This document shows, piece after piece, positions 1 through 8,257 of a stretch of 64,000 nt of DNA. The stretch covers positions 62,001-126,000 of the forward strand of contig NZ_JQGJ02000013.1 of NCBI RefSeq assembly GCF_000802155.2, read 5' to 3'. This DNA is from Pseudomonas frederiksbergensis. Its GTDB lineage: Bacteria > Pseudomonadota > Gammaproteobacteria > Pseudomonadales > Pseudomonadaceae. How positions within the stretch are numbered: the stretch's first letter is position 1; every line of letters begins with the position of its first letter. The notes below the pieces were generated by a model that did no database searches, was not told the DNA's origin, and saw only the letters and a program-made list of their open reading frames with translations. The position numbers and the translations under genes are program-made.

Positions 1-129
1 ATGTTTCGCCAATTTATCCAGCTCATGCGTAAGCGCGAAAAAGGCCAATATAGCCAGAAACACCACTAACAAGGCCCCCAAGATACTCACCGTCAAACCT
101 AGTCGCATTGACAGGCTCGCCGGCTTCAT
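1..129 (-). CDS. czcS: Heavy-metal sensor histidine kinase, N-terminal 43 residues only (czcS-like)
   Basis: Only the start of this gene lies in the window; the rest is off the left edge. The readable part begins [14 protein letters not shown] and runs into one hydrophobic stretch, as expected for the first membrane helix of a CzcS/CopS/IrlS-type sensor kinase. Its ATG overlaps the stop of the response regulator gene by 4 bp (ATGA), so the two are translationally coupled. The family senses periplasmic Zn, Cd, Co or Cu and phosphorylates the partner regulator. No periplasmic sensor or kinase domain can be checked here, so the identification rests on the start, the helix and the context. Confidence 0.8.
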   Translation of the reverse strand, partial: MKPASLSMRLGLTVSILGALLVVFLAILAFFALTHELDKLAKH

Positions 130-800
130 TCGCGTGCCTCCAATACATAACCAACCCCGCGAAGGGTGTGGATCAATTTGTTATCAAAGGGATCGTCAAT
201 TTTGGCCCTCAATCTACGGATTGAAACCTCTACAACGTTGGTGTCGCAGTCAAAATTCATATCCCACACTAAGGAGATGATTTGGGTTCGTGAGAGTACC
301 TCTCCAGTCTGACGCATCAGTAGATGCAGAAGCGCGAACTCCTTGGTCGTCAAATCTATACGCTGCGCGCCACGAAAGGCACGGTGGCGCCCTTGATCGA
401 GCTCCAGATCGGCTACTTTGAGTACCTGCGGTACAGGAATGTGTTCACTTCGACGCATAAGGGTTCGTACTCGGGCAAGCAGCTCTGGGAACTCAAACGG
501 TTTAACCAGATAGTCATCAGCACCCAGATCGAGCCCGCGAATTTTGTCCGCAAGCCGTCCCCGGGCCGTCAACATCATCACCCTGGTATTGCTGCTTTGG
601 CGCAGATGTTCAAGAACACCCCAGCCATCAAGTTCTGGAAGATTAACGTCGAGTATCACCAAATCATAGACATGTTGACGTGCAAGATGAAGTCCATCTG
701 CTCCGGTTACCGCACGGTCGACTATATAGCCACTTTCTGTCAGCCCTTGATGCAAGTATTCGGCAGTTTTAGGCTCGTCCTCAATTACAAGGATTCGCAT
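126..800 (-). CDS. czcR: OmpR-family heavy-metal response regulator (CzcR/CopR type)
   Basis: The 224-residue protein has a receiver domain (about 1-115) with the acidic pair Glu7/Asp8, phosphoacceptor Asp51 in VILDVNLP, Thr78 and Lys100 in the YLVKPF motif. A C-terminal winged-helix DNA-binding domain (about 125-222) ends in GVGYVLEA. Length and layout are normal for the family. A purine-rich ribosome binding site (GAGGG) precedes the ATG. It is transcribed divergently from czcCBA, as in P. aeruginosa. Four palindromes in this region (1190, 7127, 7473, 9720) are the likely binding sites, so it probably activates czcCBA and the two small genes and may control the porin. CopR is the main alternative name, because CzcR and CopR are close paralogues. 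Confidence 0.9.
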   Translation of the reverse strand: MRILVIEDEPKTAEYLHQGLTESGYIVDRAVTGADGLHLARQHVYDLVILDVNLPELDGWGVLEHLRQSSNTRVMMLTARGRLADKIRGLDLGADDYLVKPFEFPELLARVRTLMRRSEHIPVPQVLKVADLELDQGRHRAFRGAQRIDLTTKEFALLHLLMRQTGEVLSRTQIISLVWDMNFDCDTNVVEVSIRRLRAKIDDPFDNKLIHTLRGVGYVLEARE

Positions 801-1275
801 GATATTTCGCCCTCTTCAATAGGAAGTCAGTTGGGTCAGAAGTGTTATTGTTTTATTTTCTGAGAAGAATTATATAATTCGAAACCATTTAATTTTTTGC
901 GCTTACCGATATCCGGCATTAGATATTAAATAATGATCTTAAAGCCTGTAGCCGCTACAGGGTCAAGCTTAAACCCCCGGTCTTGAGCCATCACAGCGAC
1001 TCCTTGCGACAACGTGTCGCACTTTGACCGTTGAATCGAACACTGGGCAAGCGCCACACATGGTTAACCAAAATCGACAAGTGCTGTTCGGCAGATACCA
1101 GGTTGGTATTTGTTTCGGCATATTGCTGCCCCCACGTTCGAATCTTTCATTCCTCCTATGCTAGTGCAAAAAAAATAGCTGCATCGTTGGATAACGTATT
1201 TGTAATTTTTCAGTCACCTTGCTGATAAGTGCAAAACTTTACATTTACGTATAGAGAATAGGCGTTGAAGGAACT
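801..1275. other. Divergent control region between czcR and czcC
   Basis: This 475-bp AT-rich intergenic stretch separates the divergent czcRS and czcCBA operons. I see no convincing gene; the short open frame at 1031-1225 has no family features. The only clear element is the palindrome at 1190-1207. I found no matching palindrome close to the czcR start, so autoregulation of czcRS would have to act from the same distant site or from an unrecognised one. Confidence 0.6.
1190..1207 (+). promoter_or_regulatory. Candidate CzcR box upstream of czcC
   Basis: GATAACGTATTTGTAATT is an imperfect version of the palindrome seen at 7127 and 7473. It lies 68 bp upstream of the czcC ATG, almost the same distance as the other two from their genes. 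Assignment to CzcR is inferred from this repeated placement. Confidence 0.65.
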
Positions 1276-2562
1276 ATGAAATTGCGTCCGCATAGAAAGT
1301 TAACTGCACCCTTGAACATACAAAAGTCCTTACTAGTTGTAGGCTTGAGTTGTATGTTCTTAATGGCAGACACCAGTTTTGCCGCAGTTTCGTCTTCTCA
1401 GACGCTGACCATGGATCAGGCACTGGAATCGGCCTTTGCTAACAATCCCGATTTGGCGGCAGCACAATGGGAAATTGGTATCAGCCAAGGAGATCGAAAA
1501 CAAGCGGGTTTGATTCCCAACCCCGAGCTTTCTTGGGAAGCTGAAGATACCCGACGGAGCTCGCGCACTACGACGGTAATGATCAACCAACCGATTGAGC
1601 TTGGCGGCAAGCGCGGAGCTAGGATAGACGTTGCCAGTCGAGCCCAAGACGCGGCTAGTATTGAATTGGAGCGTAAACGCAATATTCTACGTGCAGAAGT
1701 CATCCAGGCCTTTTCTAGCGCCTCGACGGCCCAGCAGAGATTGCTCTTATCGCGTCAATCCCTTGTGCTTGCCGAGCGCGGTGTTCGTGTTGCTCAAGGA
1801 CGGATTAATAGTGGTAAATCATCCCCCATCGAAGGTACACGAGCAGAGGTACAGTTATCTGAAGTGCGCCTAGAACTGCGGCGTGCTGAGCGCGACGAAG
1901 CAAATGCCTATCAGCAGCTTGCGCGCGTAATGGGCGCACCGTTGCCTTCGTTTAAATCCGTCGGTGAGTCAGACCGGCCAATGCCCAACGTTCCGGAACC
2001 GTCACTGCTGCTCAACCGCATCGGTGAAACTGCCGAATTACGATTGGCAAAACTACAAATTGATCAGCGTGAAGCTTCTCTTGATCTGGAGAAGTCTCAG
2101 CGTGTTCCAGATCTCACCGTAAGTGTGGGCAGTCAATACGATGAACGAGAACGCGAGCGTGTGAACGTTGTGGGGCTGTCGATGCCCATTCCGTTGTTCA
2201 ATCGTAATCAAGGCAATGTACTGGCAGCAGCCCGCCGAGCCGATCAGGCCCGCGACCTTCGCAATTCAAGCGAGTTACGCCTGCGTACAGAAATTCAGAT
2301 CGCTCTGGATCAGTGGATGACGGCGAACACCGAAGTTACCTCTTTCAATCAAACCATCCTGCCTGCCGCCCAAAATGCCGTCGACACCGCGACCCGAGGT
2401 TTCGAAATGGGCAAGTTCAACTTCCTGGATGTGCTCGATGCACAGCGCACGTTGATCAGCGCACGTAACCAATACATCCAGGCCATTGCAGAGGCAACAG
2501 ACGCCTGGGTGCGCATTGAGCGAGTTTTCGGTGATGTCACTCAATTAACTCGTTCCCAGTGA
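1276..2562 (+). CDS. czcC: Outer-membrane efflux channel CzcC (TolC family)
   Basis: This 428-residue TolC/OEP-family protein has a signal peptide ending near TSFA (about residue 36). The two internally related helical halves of an outer-membrane factor are visible; the second half contains FNRNQGNVLAA and ends with the conserved FLDVLDAQRTL segment. It forms the outer-membrane exit duct of the CzcCBA tripartite pump that expels Co, Zn and Cd from periplasm and cytoplasm. A purine-rich GAAGGA lies just before the ATG. It is the first gene of czcCBA, 88 bp ahead of czcB, and is probably induced through the box at 1190. Confidence 0.93.
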   Translation: MKLRPHRKLTAPLNIQKSLLVVGLSCMFLMADTSFAAVSSSQTLTMDQALESAFANNPDLAAAQWEIGISQGDRKQAGLIPNPELSWEAEDTRRSSRTTTVMINQPIELGGKRGARIDVASRAQDAASIELERKRNILRAEVIQAFSSASTAQQRLLLSRQSLVLAERGVRVAQGRINSGKSSPIEGTRAEVQLSEVRLELRRAERDEANAYQQLARVMGAPLPSFKSVGESDRPMPNVPEPSLLLNRIGETAELRLAKLQIDQREASLDLEKSQRVPDLTVSVGSQYDERERERVNVVGLSMPIPLFNRNQGNVLAAARRADQARDLRNSSELRLRTEIQIALDQWMTANTEVTSFNQTILPAAQNAVDTATRGFEMGKFNFLDVLDAQRTLISARNQYIQAIAEATDAWVRIERVFGDVTQLTRSQ

Positions 2563-2650
2563 ATTTCATATAACGCTTTTGTACCGCTGCTCAGCACTGC
2601 ATTGTCACGCTAATCCGTGACTGCCCGATTGAGCTGCGTAGGGAGTTTCC

Positions 2651-3874
2651 ATGGATAAAAAACAAATCTTTGTGATCGCGCTGACCCTGACGGTGGGCAT
2701 GGGAATCGGCTCATTCTGGGTTGGTAAAACGTCTGCACCGTCCGCCGAAGCTCAGCCTCATGAGGAGCATGGCCACGATGACGACGGCAACAAGGATGCC
2801 GGTGGGTCAACAGCTGTAGGCGAACATGCCGAGGGCGAAGAGGAGGAAGGTCACCTGACACTTAGCGAGGAGCAGATTAGCGCGGCTGGCATCCAGTTGG
2901 CCGAAGCAAAGGCACACAGCATCAGCCTGTCATTGCCCTTCCCAGGAGAAGTCCGGTTCGATGACGACCGGACTTCCCATGTCGTGCCCCGAGTGCCTGG
3001 CGTCGTCGAGTCGGTACATGTCAATCTTGGCCAGCCGGTGAAAAAAGGCCAGCTACTAGCCGTGATCGCCAGCCAGCAAATTTCTGATCAGCGTAGTGAG
3101 CAAGCCGCAGCGCAACGTCGTCTGGAGTTGGCGCGTACCACCTACGAGCGTGAGCGACAGTTATGGCAAGACAAAATCTCTGCCGAACAAGATTTCCTTC
3201 AAGCCCGTCAGGCTCTGCAAGAAGCTGAAATCGCCCTCAGCAATGCCCGTCAAAAAATCAGCGTACTCAGTGGCAGCTCGGTAGCCAGCGGCGGCAACCG
3301 GTATGAGCTGCGTGCGCCGTTCGATGGCGTCGTGGTTGAGAAACACTTGGGCCTTGGTGAGGTTGTCAGTGAAACCACCAATGCCTTCACTCTCTCGGAC
3401 TTGTCGCGTGTGTGGGTAACTTTTGGCGTCTCCCCCAAGGATTTGAACAAGGTGCTGGTGGGCAAGTCCGTCACCGTCAATGCCCCAGAGTTAAGTGCCG
3501 AAGTCACCGGCACCGTGGCCTACGTAGGAAGTTTGTTGGGCGAGCAGACCCGTACCGCCACGGTCCGCGTGACCCTACCCAATCCGAAAGGCGCCTGGCG
3601 TCCCGGACTGTTCGTTACCGTGCTGGTAGATACCGATACCCGGCAGACGAAAGTCGCGGTGCCAGAAGTGGCGATCCAGACGGTCGAGGATAAACCGACA
3701 GTTTTCGTTCGAACTGATGACGGATTTAAGGCGCAGCCGGTGGAAATAGGCAGTCGTGCGGCGGGTCTGGTTGAGATCACAGAGGGCCTGGAGCCCGGTG
3801 TTCAAGTCGCTGCTGCCGGCAGCTTCATTCTGAAATCAGAGCTGGGTAAAGCCTCGGCTGAACACTCCCACTGA
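2651..3874 (+). CDS. czcB: RND periplasmic adaptor CzcB
   Basis: This 407-residue membrane-fusion protein has an N-terminal anchor or signal (IFVIALTLTVGMGIGSF). A His/Asp/Glu-rich segment follows (about residues 36-65: PHEEHGHDDDG and GEHAEGEEEEGH), then the barrel-sandwich and coiled-coil region (RRLELARTTYERE, ALQEAEIALSNA) and a C-terminal membrane-proximal domain ending in SAEHSH. It bridges CzcA and CzcC. The acidic/His-rich stretch fits metal binding known for CzcB-type adaptors. The gene lies 26 bp upstream of czcA, with which it is co-transcribed. Confidence 0.93.
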   Translation: MDKKQIFVIALTLTVGMGIGSFWVGKTSAPSAEAQPHEEHGHDDDGNKDAGGSTAVGEHAEGEEEEGHLTLSEEQISAAGIQLAEAKAHSISLSLPFPGEVRFDDDRTSHVVPRVPGVVESVHVNLGQPVKKGQLLAVIASQQISDQRSEQAAAQRRLELARTTYERERQLWQDKISAEQDFLQARQALQEAEIALSNARQKISVLSGSSVASGGNRYELRAPFDGVVVEKHLGLGEVVSETTNAFTLSDLSRVWVTFGVSPKDLNKVLVGKSVTVNAPELSAEVTGTVAYVGSLLGEQTRTATVRVTLPNPKGAWRPGLFVTVLVDTDTRQTKVAVPEVAIQTVEDKPTVFVRTDDGFKAQPVEIGSRAAGLVEITEGLEPGVQVAAAGSFILKSELGKASAEHSH

Positions 3875-3900
3875 TCCGCCATTTCCACGAGAAGGTTCTT

Positions 3901-6900
3901 ATGTTCGAACGCCTGATCCAATTTGCAATCGAGCAACGCATCATCGTGCTGCTCGCGGTTCTTCTCATGGCTGGCCTCGGCATCGCCAGCTATCAGAAAC
4001 TTCCGATCGACGCAGTACCCGACATTACAAACGTCCAGGTGCAGATCAACACGGGTGCCGCAGGTTTCTCGCCACTGGAGACAGAACAGCGAATCACCTT
4101 CCCCATCGAAACCGCCATGGCCGGCTTGCCAGCTCTTGAGCAAACGCGTTCGCTCTCACGCTCAGGTCTGTCGCAAGTCACCGTGATATTCAAGGAAGGC
4201 ACCGACCTGTTTTTCGCCCGGCAATTGGTCAATGAGCGACTGCAGGTGGCCAAGGAGCAATTACCCGAGGGCGTGGAAGCGGTCATGGGGCCGATCTCTA
4301 CCGGCCTGGGTGAGATTTTCCTCTGGACAGTCGAGGCAAAAGAAGGCGCCGTTAAAGAGGACGGCAGCCCTTACACCCCGACCGACTTGAGGGTGATCCA
4401 GGATTGGATTATCAAACCTCAGTTGCGCAACGTTCCCGGCGTCGCCGAAATCAACACCATTGGTGGTTTCGCCAAAGAATATCAAATTGCTCCCGATCCA
4501 AAACGCTTGGCGGCGTACAAGCTGACTCTGACTGATCTTGTGACGGCGCTGGAACGGAATAATGCCAACGTCGGTGCCGGATACATTGAACGCAGTGGTG
4601 AACAACTCCTGATTCGTGCTCCCGGGCAGGTGGCAACCACCGACGACATTGCCAACATCGTGATGGCCAACGTCGATGGCACGCCGATCCGCATCAAGAA
4701 TGTGGCAACAGTTGATATCGGCCGTGAGCTGCGCACGGGGGCCGCTACCGAAAACGGTCGTGAAGTCGTGCTTGGCACTGTGTTCATGTTGATCGGTGAA
4801 AATAGCCGAACCGTCTCTCAGGCCGTTGCCGCCAAACTGGAGCAAGTCAATCGGTCACTACCTGAGGGGGTGGTGGCGGTCACGGTATACGACCGTACCA
4901 ATCTCGTGGACAAGGCGATTGCCACGGTCAAAAAGAACCTGATTGAAGGTGCGATCCTGGTCATCGCAATTCTGTTCCTGTTCTTGGGCAACATTCGCGC
5001 CGCATTGATCACTGCCATGGTTATTCCTTTGGCCATGCTGTTCACATTCACCGGTATGTTCACCAACAAAGTCAGCGCCAACCTGATGAGTCTCGGCGCG
5101 TTGGACTTCGGCATCATTGTTGACGGAGCGGTGGTGATTGTCGAAAACGCGATCCGGCGCTTGGCTCATGCACAACAGCACCATGGACGTATCCTCACAC
5201 GTTCCGAACGGATGCATGAAGTGTTTGCAGCGGCAAAGGAAGCGCGCCGCCCATTGATTTTCGGTCAGTTGATCATCATGGTCGTGTATCTCCCGATTTT
5301 TGCCCTGACCGGTGTTGAAGGGAAAATGTTCCACCCCATGGCGTTTACAGTCGTAATTGCCCTGCTGGGCGCCATGCTGCTGTCCGTTACCTTTGTTCCT
5401 GCGGCGATTGCCATGTTCGTAACTGGCAAGGTCAAGGAACAAGAGAACGTGATCATGCGTGGCGCGCGTCGGATGTATGCACCTGCGCTGGATTGGGTCA
5501 TGAACCACCGATCAGTAGCCTTTGCCATGGCACTAGGCCTCATTGCAGTGTGCGGGGTTGTCGCCAGTCGAATGGGAAGTGAGTTTGTACCGAGCCTCAG
5601 CGAAGGGGATTTTGCCCTGCAAGCACTACGCGTGCCGGGCACCAGTCTGACGCAATCGGTAGAAATGCAGCAGCGTTTGGAAAAGCTAGTGCTGGCAAAA
5701 GTGCCTGAAGTCGAGCGAGTTTTTGCTCGTACCGGTACCGCAGAGATTGCCTCCGATCCAATGCCGCCGAATATCTCTGACAGCTATGTGATGCTTAAGC
5801 CTAAGGATCAATGGCCTGACCCGAACAAATCCCGGGATGAGTTAGTCGCGGATATTCAAAAGGCTACGGCCGCGATGCCCGGCAGCAACTATGAGCTTTC
5901 GCAGCCAATTCAATTGCGTTTCAACGAGCTGATATCAGGCGTGCGCAGTGACGTAGCCGTTAAGGTCTTCGGTGATGACATGGTAGTGCTTAACAGCACA
6001 GCTGCGAAAATCGCTGCCTCTATGCAGAAGGTCGAAGGAGCTTCAGAGGTCAAAGTCGAGCAGACCACAGGGCTACCAGTACTTACCATTAACATCGACC
6101 GTGACAAGGCCGCGCGTTATGGCCTGAATGTTGGTGATGTACAGGACACCATAGCGGTAGCGGTTGGTGGTCGCCAAGCGGGTACGATGTATGAAGGAGA
6201 CCGTCGTTTCGATATGGTTGTGCGTTTATCCGATGCCATGCGCAAGGACATTGAAGGGTTGTCTACGTTGCTGATTCCAGTACCGGCGCTGGTCAATGGC
6301 AATGCAGAACAGATTGGTTTTATTGCCCTCTCAGAAGTGGCAACTCTCGATCTGGTGCTTGGGCCGAACCAGGTCAGTCGCGAAAATGGTAAGCGTCTGG
6401 TAATCGTAAGCGCTAACGTGCGAGGTCGGGATATAGGCTCTTTTGTTCAAGAGGCCAGCAGCGCTATTGATCGAGAGGTACAGGTGCCGGCTGGTTATTG
6501 GACTAACTGGGGTGGGCAATTTGAGCAACTCCAGTCGGCTGCGAAACGTCTCCAAATCGTTGTCCCGGTGGCCCTGCTCCTTGTATTTGCCCTGCTTTTC
6601 ATGATGTTCAACAATCTCAAGGACGGCCTCCTGGTATTCACCGGTATTCCATTCGCGTTGACTGGAGGGGTCATGGCTTTGTGGCTACGTGACATCCCGC
6701 TATCGATCTCGGCGGGTGTTGGTTTCATTGCTTTGTCGGGGGTTGCGGTGCTGAACGGTTTGGTGATGATAGCGTTCATTCGCAATCTTCGAGAGCGGGG
6801 GTATTCGTTAAATTCTGCTATCAATGAAGGAGCCCTCACGCGGCTTCGTCCGGTATTGATGACAGCTTTGGTGGCTTCCCTCGGCTTTATACCTATGGCT

Positions 6901-7068
6901 CTGGCCACTGGCACCGGGGCAGAGGTTCAACGACCACTGGCCACCGTTGTGATTGGGGGCATCCTGTCCTCGACTGCATTAACGCTGTTAATACTGCCTG
7001 CGCTCTATCAATGGGTGCACCGCCACGATGAAGATGAACCCGCAGAAGGGAGAATAACAACCCAATAG
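3901..7068 (+). CDS. czcA: Heavy-metal RND efflux pump CzcA
   Basis: This 1055-residue inner-membrane proton-driven transporter has the expected 12-helix RND layout with two large periplasmic loops. The signature DFGIIVDGAVVIVEN at residues 402-416 carries the proton-relay acids Asp402, Asp408 and Glu415 and matches the HME-1 class that exports Co, Zn and Cd, rather than the Cu/Ag class. The start MFERLIQFAIEQR is typical. Length is normal and no frameshift is seen. It is the last gene of czcCBA and is followed at once by an intrinsic terminator at 7085. Confidence 0.95.
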   Translation: MFERLIQFAIEQRIIVLLAVLLMAGLGIASYQKLPIDAVPDITNVQVQINTGAAGFSPLETEQRITFPIETAMAGLPALEQTRSLSRSGLSQVTVIFKEGTDLFFARQLVNERLQVAKEQLPEGVEAVMGPISTGLGEIFLWTVEAKEGAVKEDGSPYTPTDLRVIQDWIIKPQLRNVPGVAEINTIGGFAKEYQIAPDPKRLAAYKLTLTDLVTALERNNANVGAGYIERSGEQLLIRAPGQVATTDDIANIVMANVDGTPIRIKNVATVDIGRELRTGAATENGREVVLGTVFMLIGENSRTVSQAVAAKLEQVNRSLPEGVVAVTVYDRTNLVDKAIATVKKNLIEGAILVIAILFLFLGNIRAALITAMVIPLAMLFTFTGMFTNKVSANLMSLGALDFGIIVDGAVVIVENAIRRLAHAQQHHGRILTRSERMHEVFAAAKEARRPLIFGQLIIMVVYLPIFALTGVEGKMFHPMAFTVVIALLGAMLLSVTFVPAAIAMFVTGKVKEQENVIMRGARRMYAPALDWVMNHRSVAFAMALGLIAVCGVVASRMGSEFVPSLSEGDFALQALRVPGTSLTQSVEMQQRLEKLVLAKVPEVERVFARTGTAEIASDPMPPNISDSYVMLKPKDQWPDPNKSRDELVADIQKATAAMPGSNYELSQPIQLRFNELISGVRSDVAVKVFGDDMVVLNSTAAKIAASMQKVEGASEVKVEQTTGLPVLTINIDRDKAARYGLNVGDVQDTIAVAVGGRQAGTMYEGDRRFDMVVRLSDAMRKDIEGLSTLLIPVPALVNGNAEQIGFIALSEVATLDLVLGPNQVSRENGKRLVIVSANVRGRDIGSFVQEASSAIDREVQVPAGYWTNWGGQFEQLQSAAKRLQIVVPVALLLVFALLFMMFNNLKDGLLVFTGIPFALTGGVMALWLRDIPLSISAGVGFIALSGVAVLNGLVMIAFIRNLRERGYSLNSAINEGALTRLRPVLMTALVASLGFIPMALATGTGAEVQRPLATVVIGGILSSTALTLLILPALYQWVHRHDEDEPAEGRITTQ

Positions 7069-7084
7069 TTCTTTTGGTTTTGAG

Positions 7085-7115
7085 CCCGCTGCGGTTGTTC
7101 ATCAGCGGGTTTTTT
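7085..7115 (+). terminator. Rho-independent terminator after czcA
   Basis: A 7-bp stem CCCGCTG/CAGCGGG with an 11-nt loop is followed by a run of six T. It starts 16 bp after the czcA stop and ends the czcCBA transcript. Confidence 0.85.
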
Positions 7116-7126
7116 ATACCAGGAAC

Positions 7127-7144
7127 GATTACGAATATGTAATC
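7127..7144 (+). promoter_or_regulatory. Candidate CzcR box upstream of the PtrA-like gene
   Basis: GATTACGAATATGTAATC has the GATTAC/GTAATC palindrome and is followed by TGAGCGCCACC. The same tail, slightly changed, follows the box at 7473. It ends 66 bp before the start codon at 7211, matching the spacing of the other boxes. Confidence 0.75.
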
Positions 7145-7210
7145 TGAGCGCCACCGTGATGATAGGTTCGCATTGATACCCTAATAGCGTTATCTATATG
7201 AGGTGTCAGA

Positions 7211-7405
7211 ATGAAACTTACTAAAATCTTTGCTGTTGCGGGCGCTTTGGCCCTTTCTTCATTCGCTATGGCGGAAGGCGGTGGAGACAGAACATTCGAG
7301 AAGATGATGGCGGCAAAAGATCTGGCAATGGAGAAGTATGTGGCGAAACAAGGAAAAAATGCCTCAGTGGTGTCAAGTGACGAAAAGAATGAGAAGGCTA
7401 AGTAA
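7211..7405 (+). CDS. Small exported PtrA-like protein
   Basis: This 64-residue precursor has a signal peptide (MKLTKIFAVAGALALSS, cleavage after AMA) and a mature start AEGGGDRTFEKMM. That start matches the N-terminal motif of PtrA, the small metal-inducible protein of Pseudomonas originally described as a type III secretion repressor. The rest is Lys/Glu-rich and short. It has its own box upstream, an AGG-containing ribosome binding site and its own terminator, so it is a monocistronic metal-response gene. A periplasmic role in metal stress is likely from the family and context; the molecular activity is unknown. Confidence 0.75.
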   Translation: MKLTKIFAVAGALALSSFAMAEGGGDRTFEKMMAAKDLAMEKYVAKQGKNASVVSSDEKNEKAK

Positions 7406-7430
7406 GCGTAGCCATGCAGTTTGGAATCAG

Positions 7431-7464
7431 CCCGCCCCTAGGCTCCTAGTGGCGGGTTTTTTTT
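7431..7464 (+). terminator. Rho-independent terminator after the PtrA-like gene
   Basis: Stem CCCGCC/GGCGGG with flanking CTA/TAG pairing potential is followed by eight T. It separates the two small metal-response genes into independent transcripts. Confidence 0.85.
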
Positions 7465-7472
7465 GCCGGTTT

Positions 7473-7490
7473 GATTACATACTTGTAATT
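7473..7490 (+). promoter_or_regulatory. Candidate CzcR box upstream of the PtrA-DUF2790 gene
   Basis: GATTACATACTTGTAATT repeats the box at 7127 and is followed by the same TTAGCGCCACC-type tail. It ends 66 bp before the ATG at 7557, the same distance as at 7211. Confidence 0.75.
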
Positions 7491-7556
7491 TTAGCGCCAC
7501 CCGGTCGCAATCATTAGCCTGATATTATCTTGACTGTATTAGTTGAGGTGCTGAAT

Positions 7557-7889
7557 ATGAAATCTATCAACATTTTAGCTTTGTTCGGAGTTTTAGCTGT
7601 CTCGTCAAGCGTGTTTGCAGAGGGGGGAGGAGATAAGGCTTTCGAAAAAATGATGGCTGCCAACACCAAAGCTATGGAGAAGTACGCAGTCAGCCAAGGA
7701 AAAAGCGCGCCGGTACCGAAGCGATATGAATATGGAATGAAGGTGGATGTGGTAAAGGTGATCAGTGTGGTGCGGCCTGCGAAAATCTGCGCAGTAGTGC
7801 CGGCCGCAATGACTTATGAAGACTCCGTAGGGCAACTAAACACGATCACTTACACTGTAGCTGGAGACTGCCGTAGGCGAGGCGGTTAA
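7557..7889 (+). CDS. Exported protein: PtrA-like leader joined to a DUF2790 domain
   Basis: The chosen ATG gives 110 residues. It aligns with the start of the neighbouring small protein and has a good GAGGTG site; an upstream in-frame codon would add nine residues with no signal. After the signal peptide (ending VFA) the mature protein starts AEGGGDKAFEKMM, like PtrA. From about residue 55 it becomes a DUF2790-type domain with YEYGMKVDVVKVIS, CAVVPAAMTYEDS and a C-terminal Cys (two Cys in total, possibly a disulfide). DUF2790 proteins are small periplasmic Pseudomonas proteins often induced by metals; their activity is unknown. The joining of the two modules next to a stand-alone PtrA-like gene suggests duplication and fusion. 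Confidence 0.75.
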   Translation: MKSINILALFGVLAVSSSVFAEGGGDKAFEKMMAANTKAMEKYAVSQGKSAPVPKRYEYGMKVDVVKVISVVRPAKICAVVPAAMTYEDSVGQLNTITYTVAGDCRRRGG

Positions 7890-7913
7890 TACCTGCGCTG
7901 TTATATGACAATT

Positions 7914-7955
7914 AAACGCGCGACCCGCTTCGTTAGTCAAAGGTGTCGGGCGTTT
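7914..7955 (+). terminator. Rho-independent terminator after the PtrA-DUF2790 gene
   Basis: An 11-bp stem with one mismatch (AAACGCGCGAC/GTCGGGCGTTT) runs into a T-tract. Confidence 0.65.
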
Positions 7956-7977
7956 TTGTTTGTTCGAGTTCTGAAAG

Positions 7978-8005
7978 GCAAAAAAAGACGCCCCGAAGGG
8001 CGTCT
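7978..8005 (-). terminator. Rho-independent terminator for the porin gene
   Basis: On the minus strand a perfect GACGCCC-TTCG-GGGCGTC type hairpin is followed by seven T. It lies about 250 bp beyond the porin stop. A second hairpin directly after the stop (about 8222-8248, CGGGA and CTCGC arms) has no T-run. Confidence 0.75.
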
Positions 8006-8257
8006 CAAAATTCACCTTACCAAAGGAGCAAAGGAGCTTCCAAAGGTGAATGGATATGACAACTGAACAGCATTGAGTTTGGATTTTCACAATCTAGCTA
8101 CTCATCCATAGAACCCCAGCCAGATGCGCTAGCTAAGATTCTATCAACTCACGATAAGTATAAAAAACATAACCTAACGTGAAGATGATTGAAAAATGAC
8201 ATTTCTGTAACTTTTCGAAGGACGGGACGCTCGCACAGCGAGTCATCCCGTTCGATG

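Noticed and set aside
324-863. Plus-strand 179-codon frame opposite czcR
   Set aside because: Entirely antisense to a response regulator with all conserved residues; no domain or ribosome binding site.
1031-1225. Short plus-strand frame between czcR and czcC
   Set aside because: It runs through the CzcR-type box, has no signal or family pattern and no ribosome binding site.
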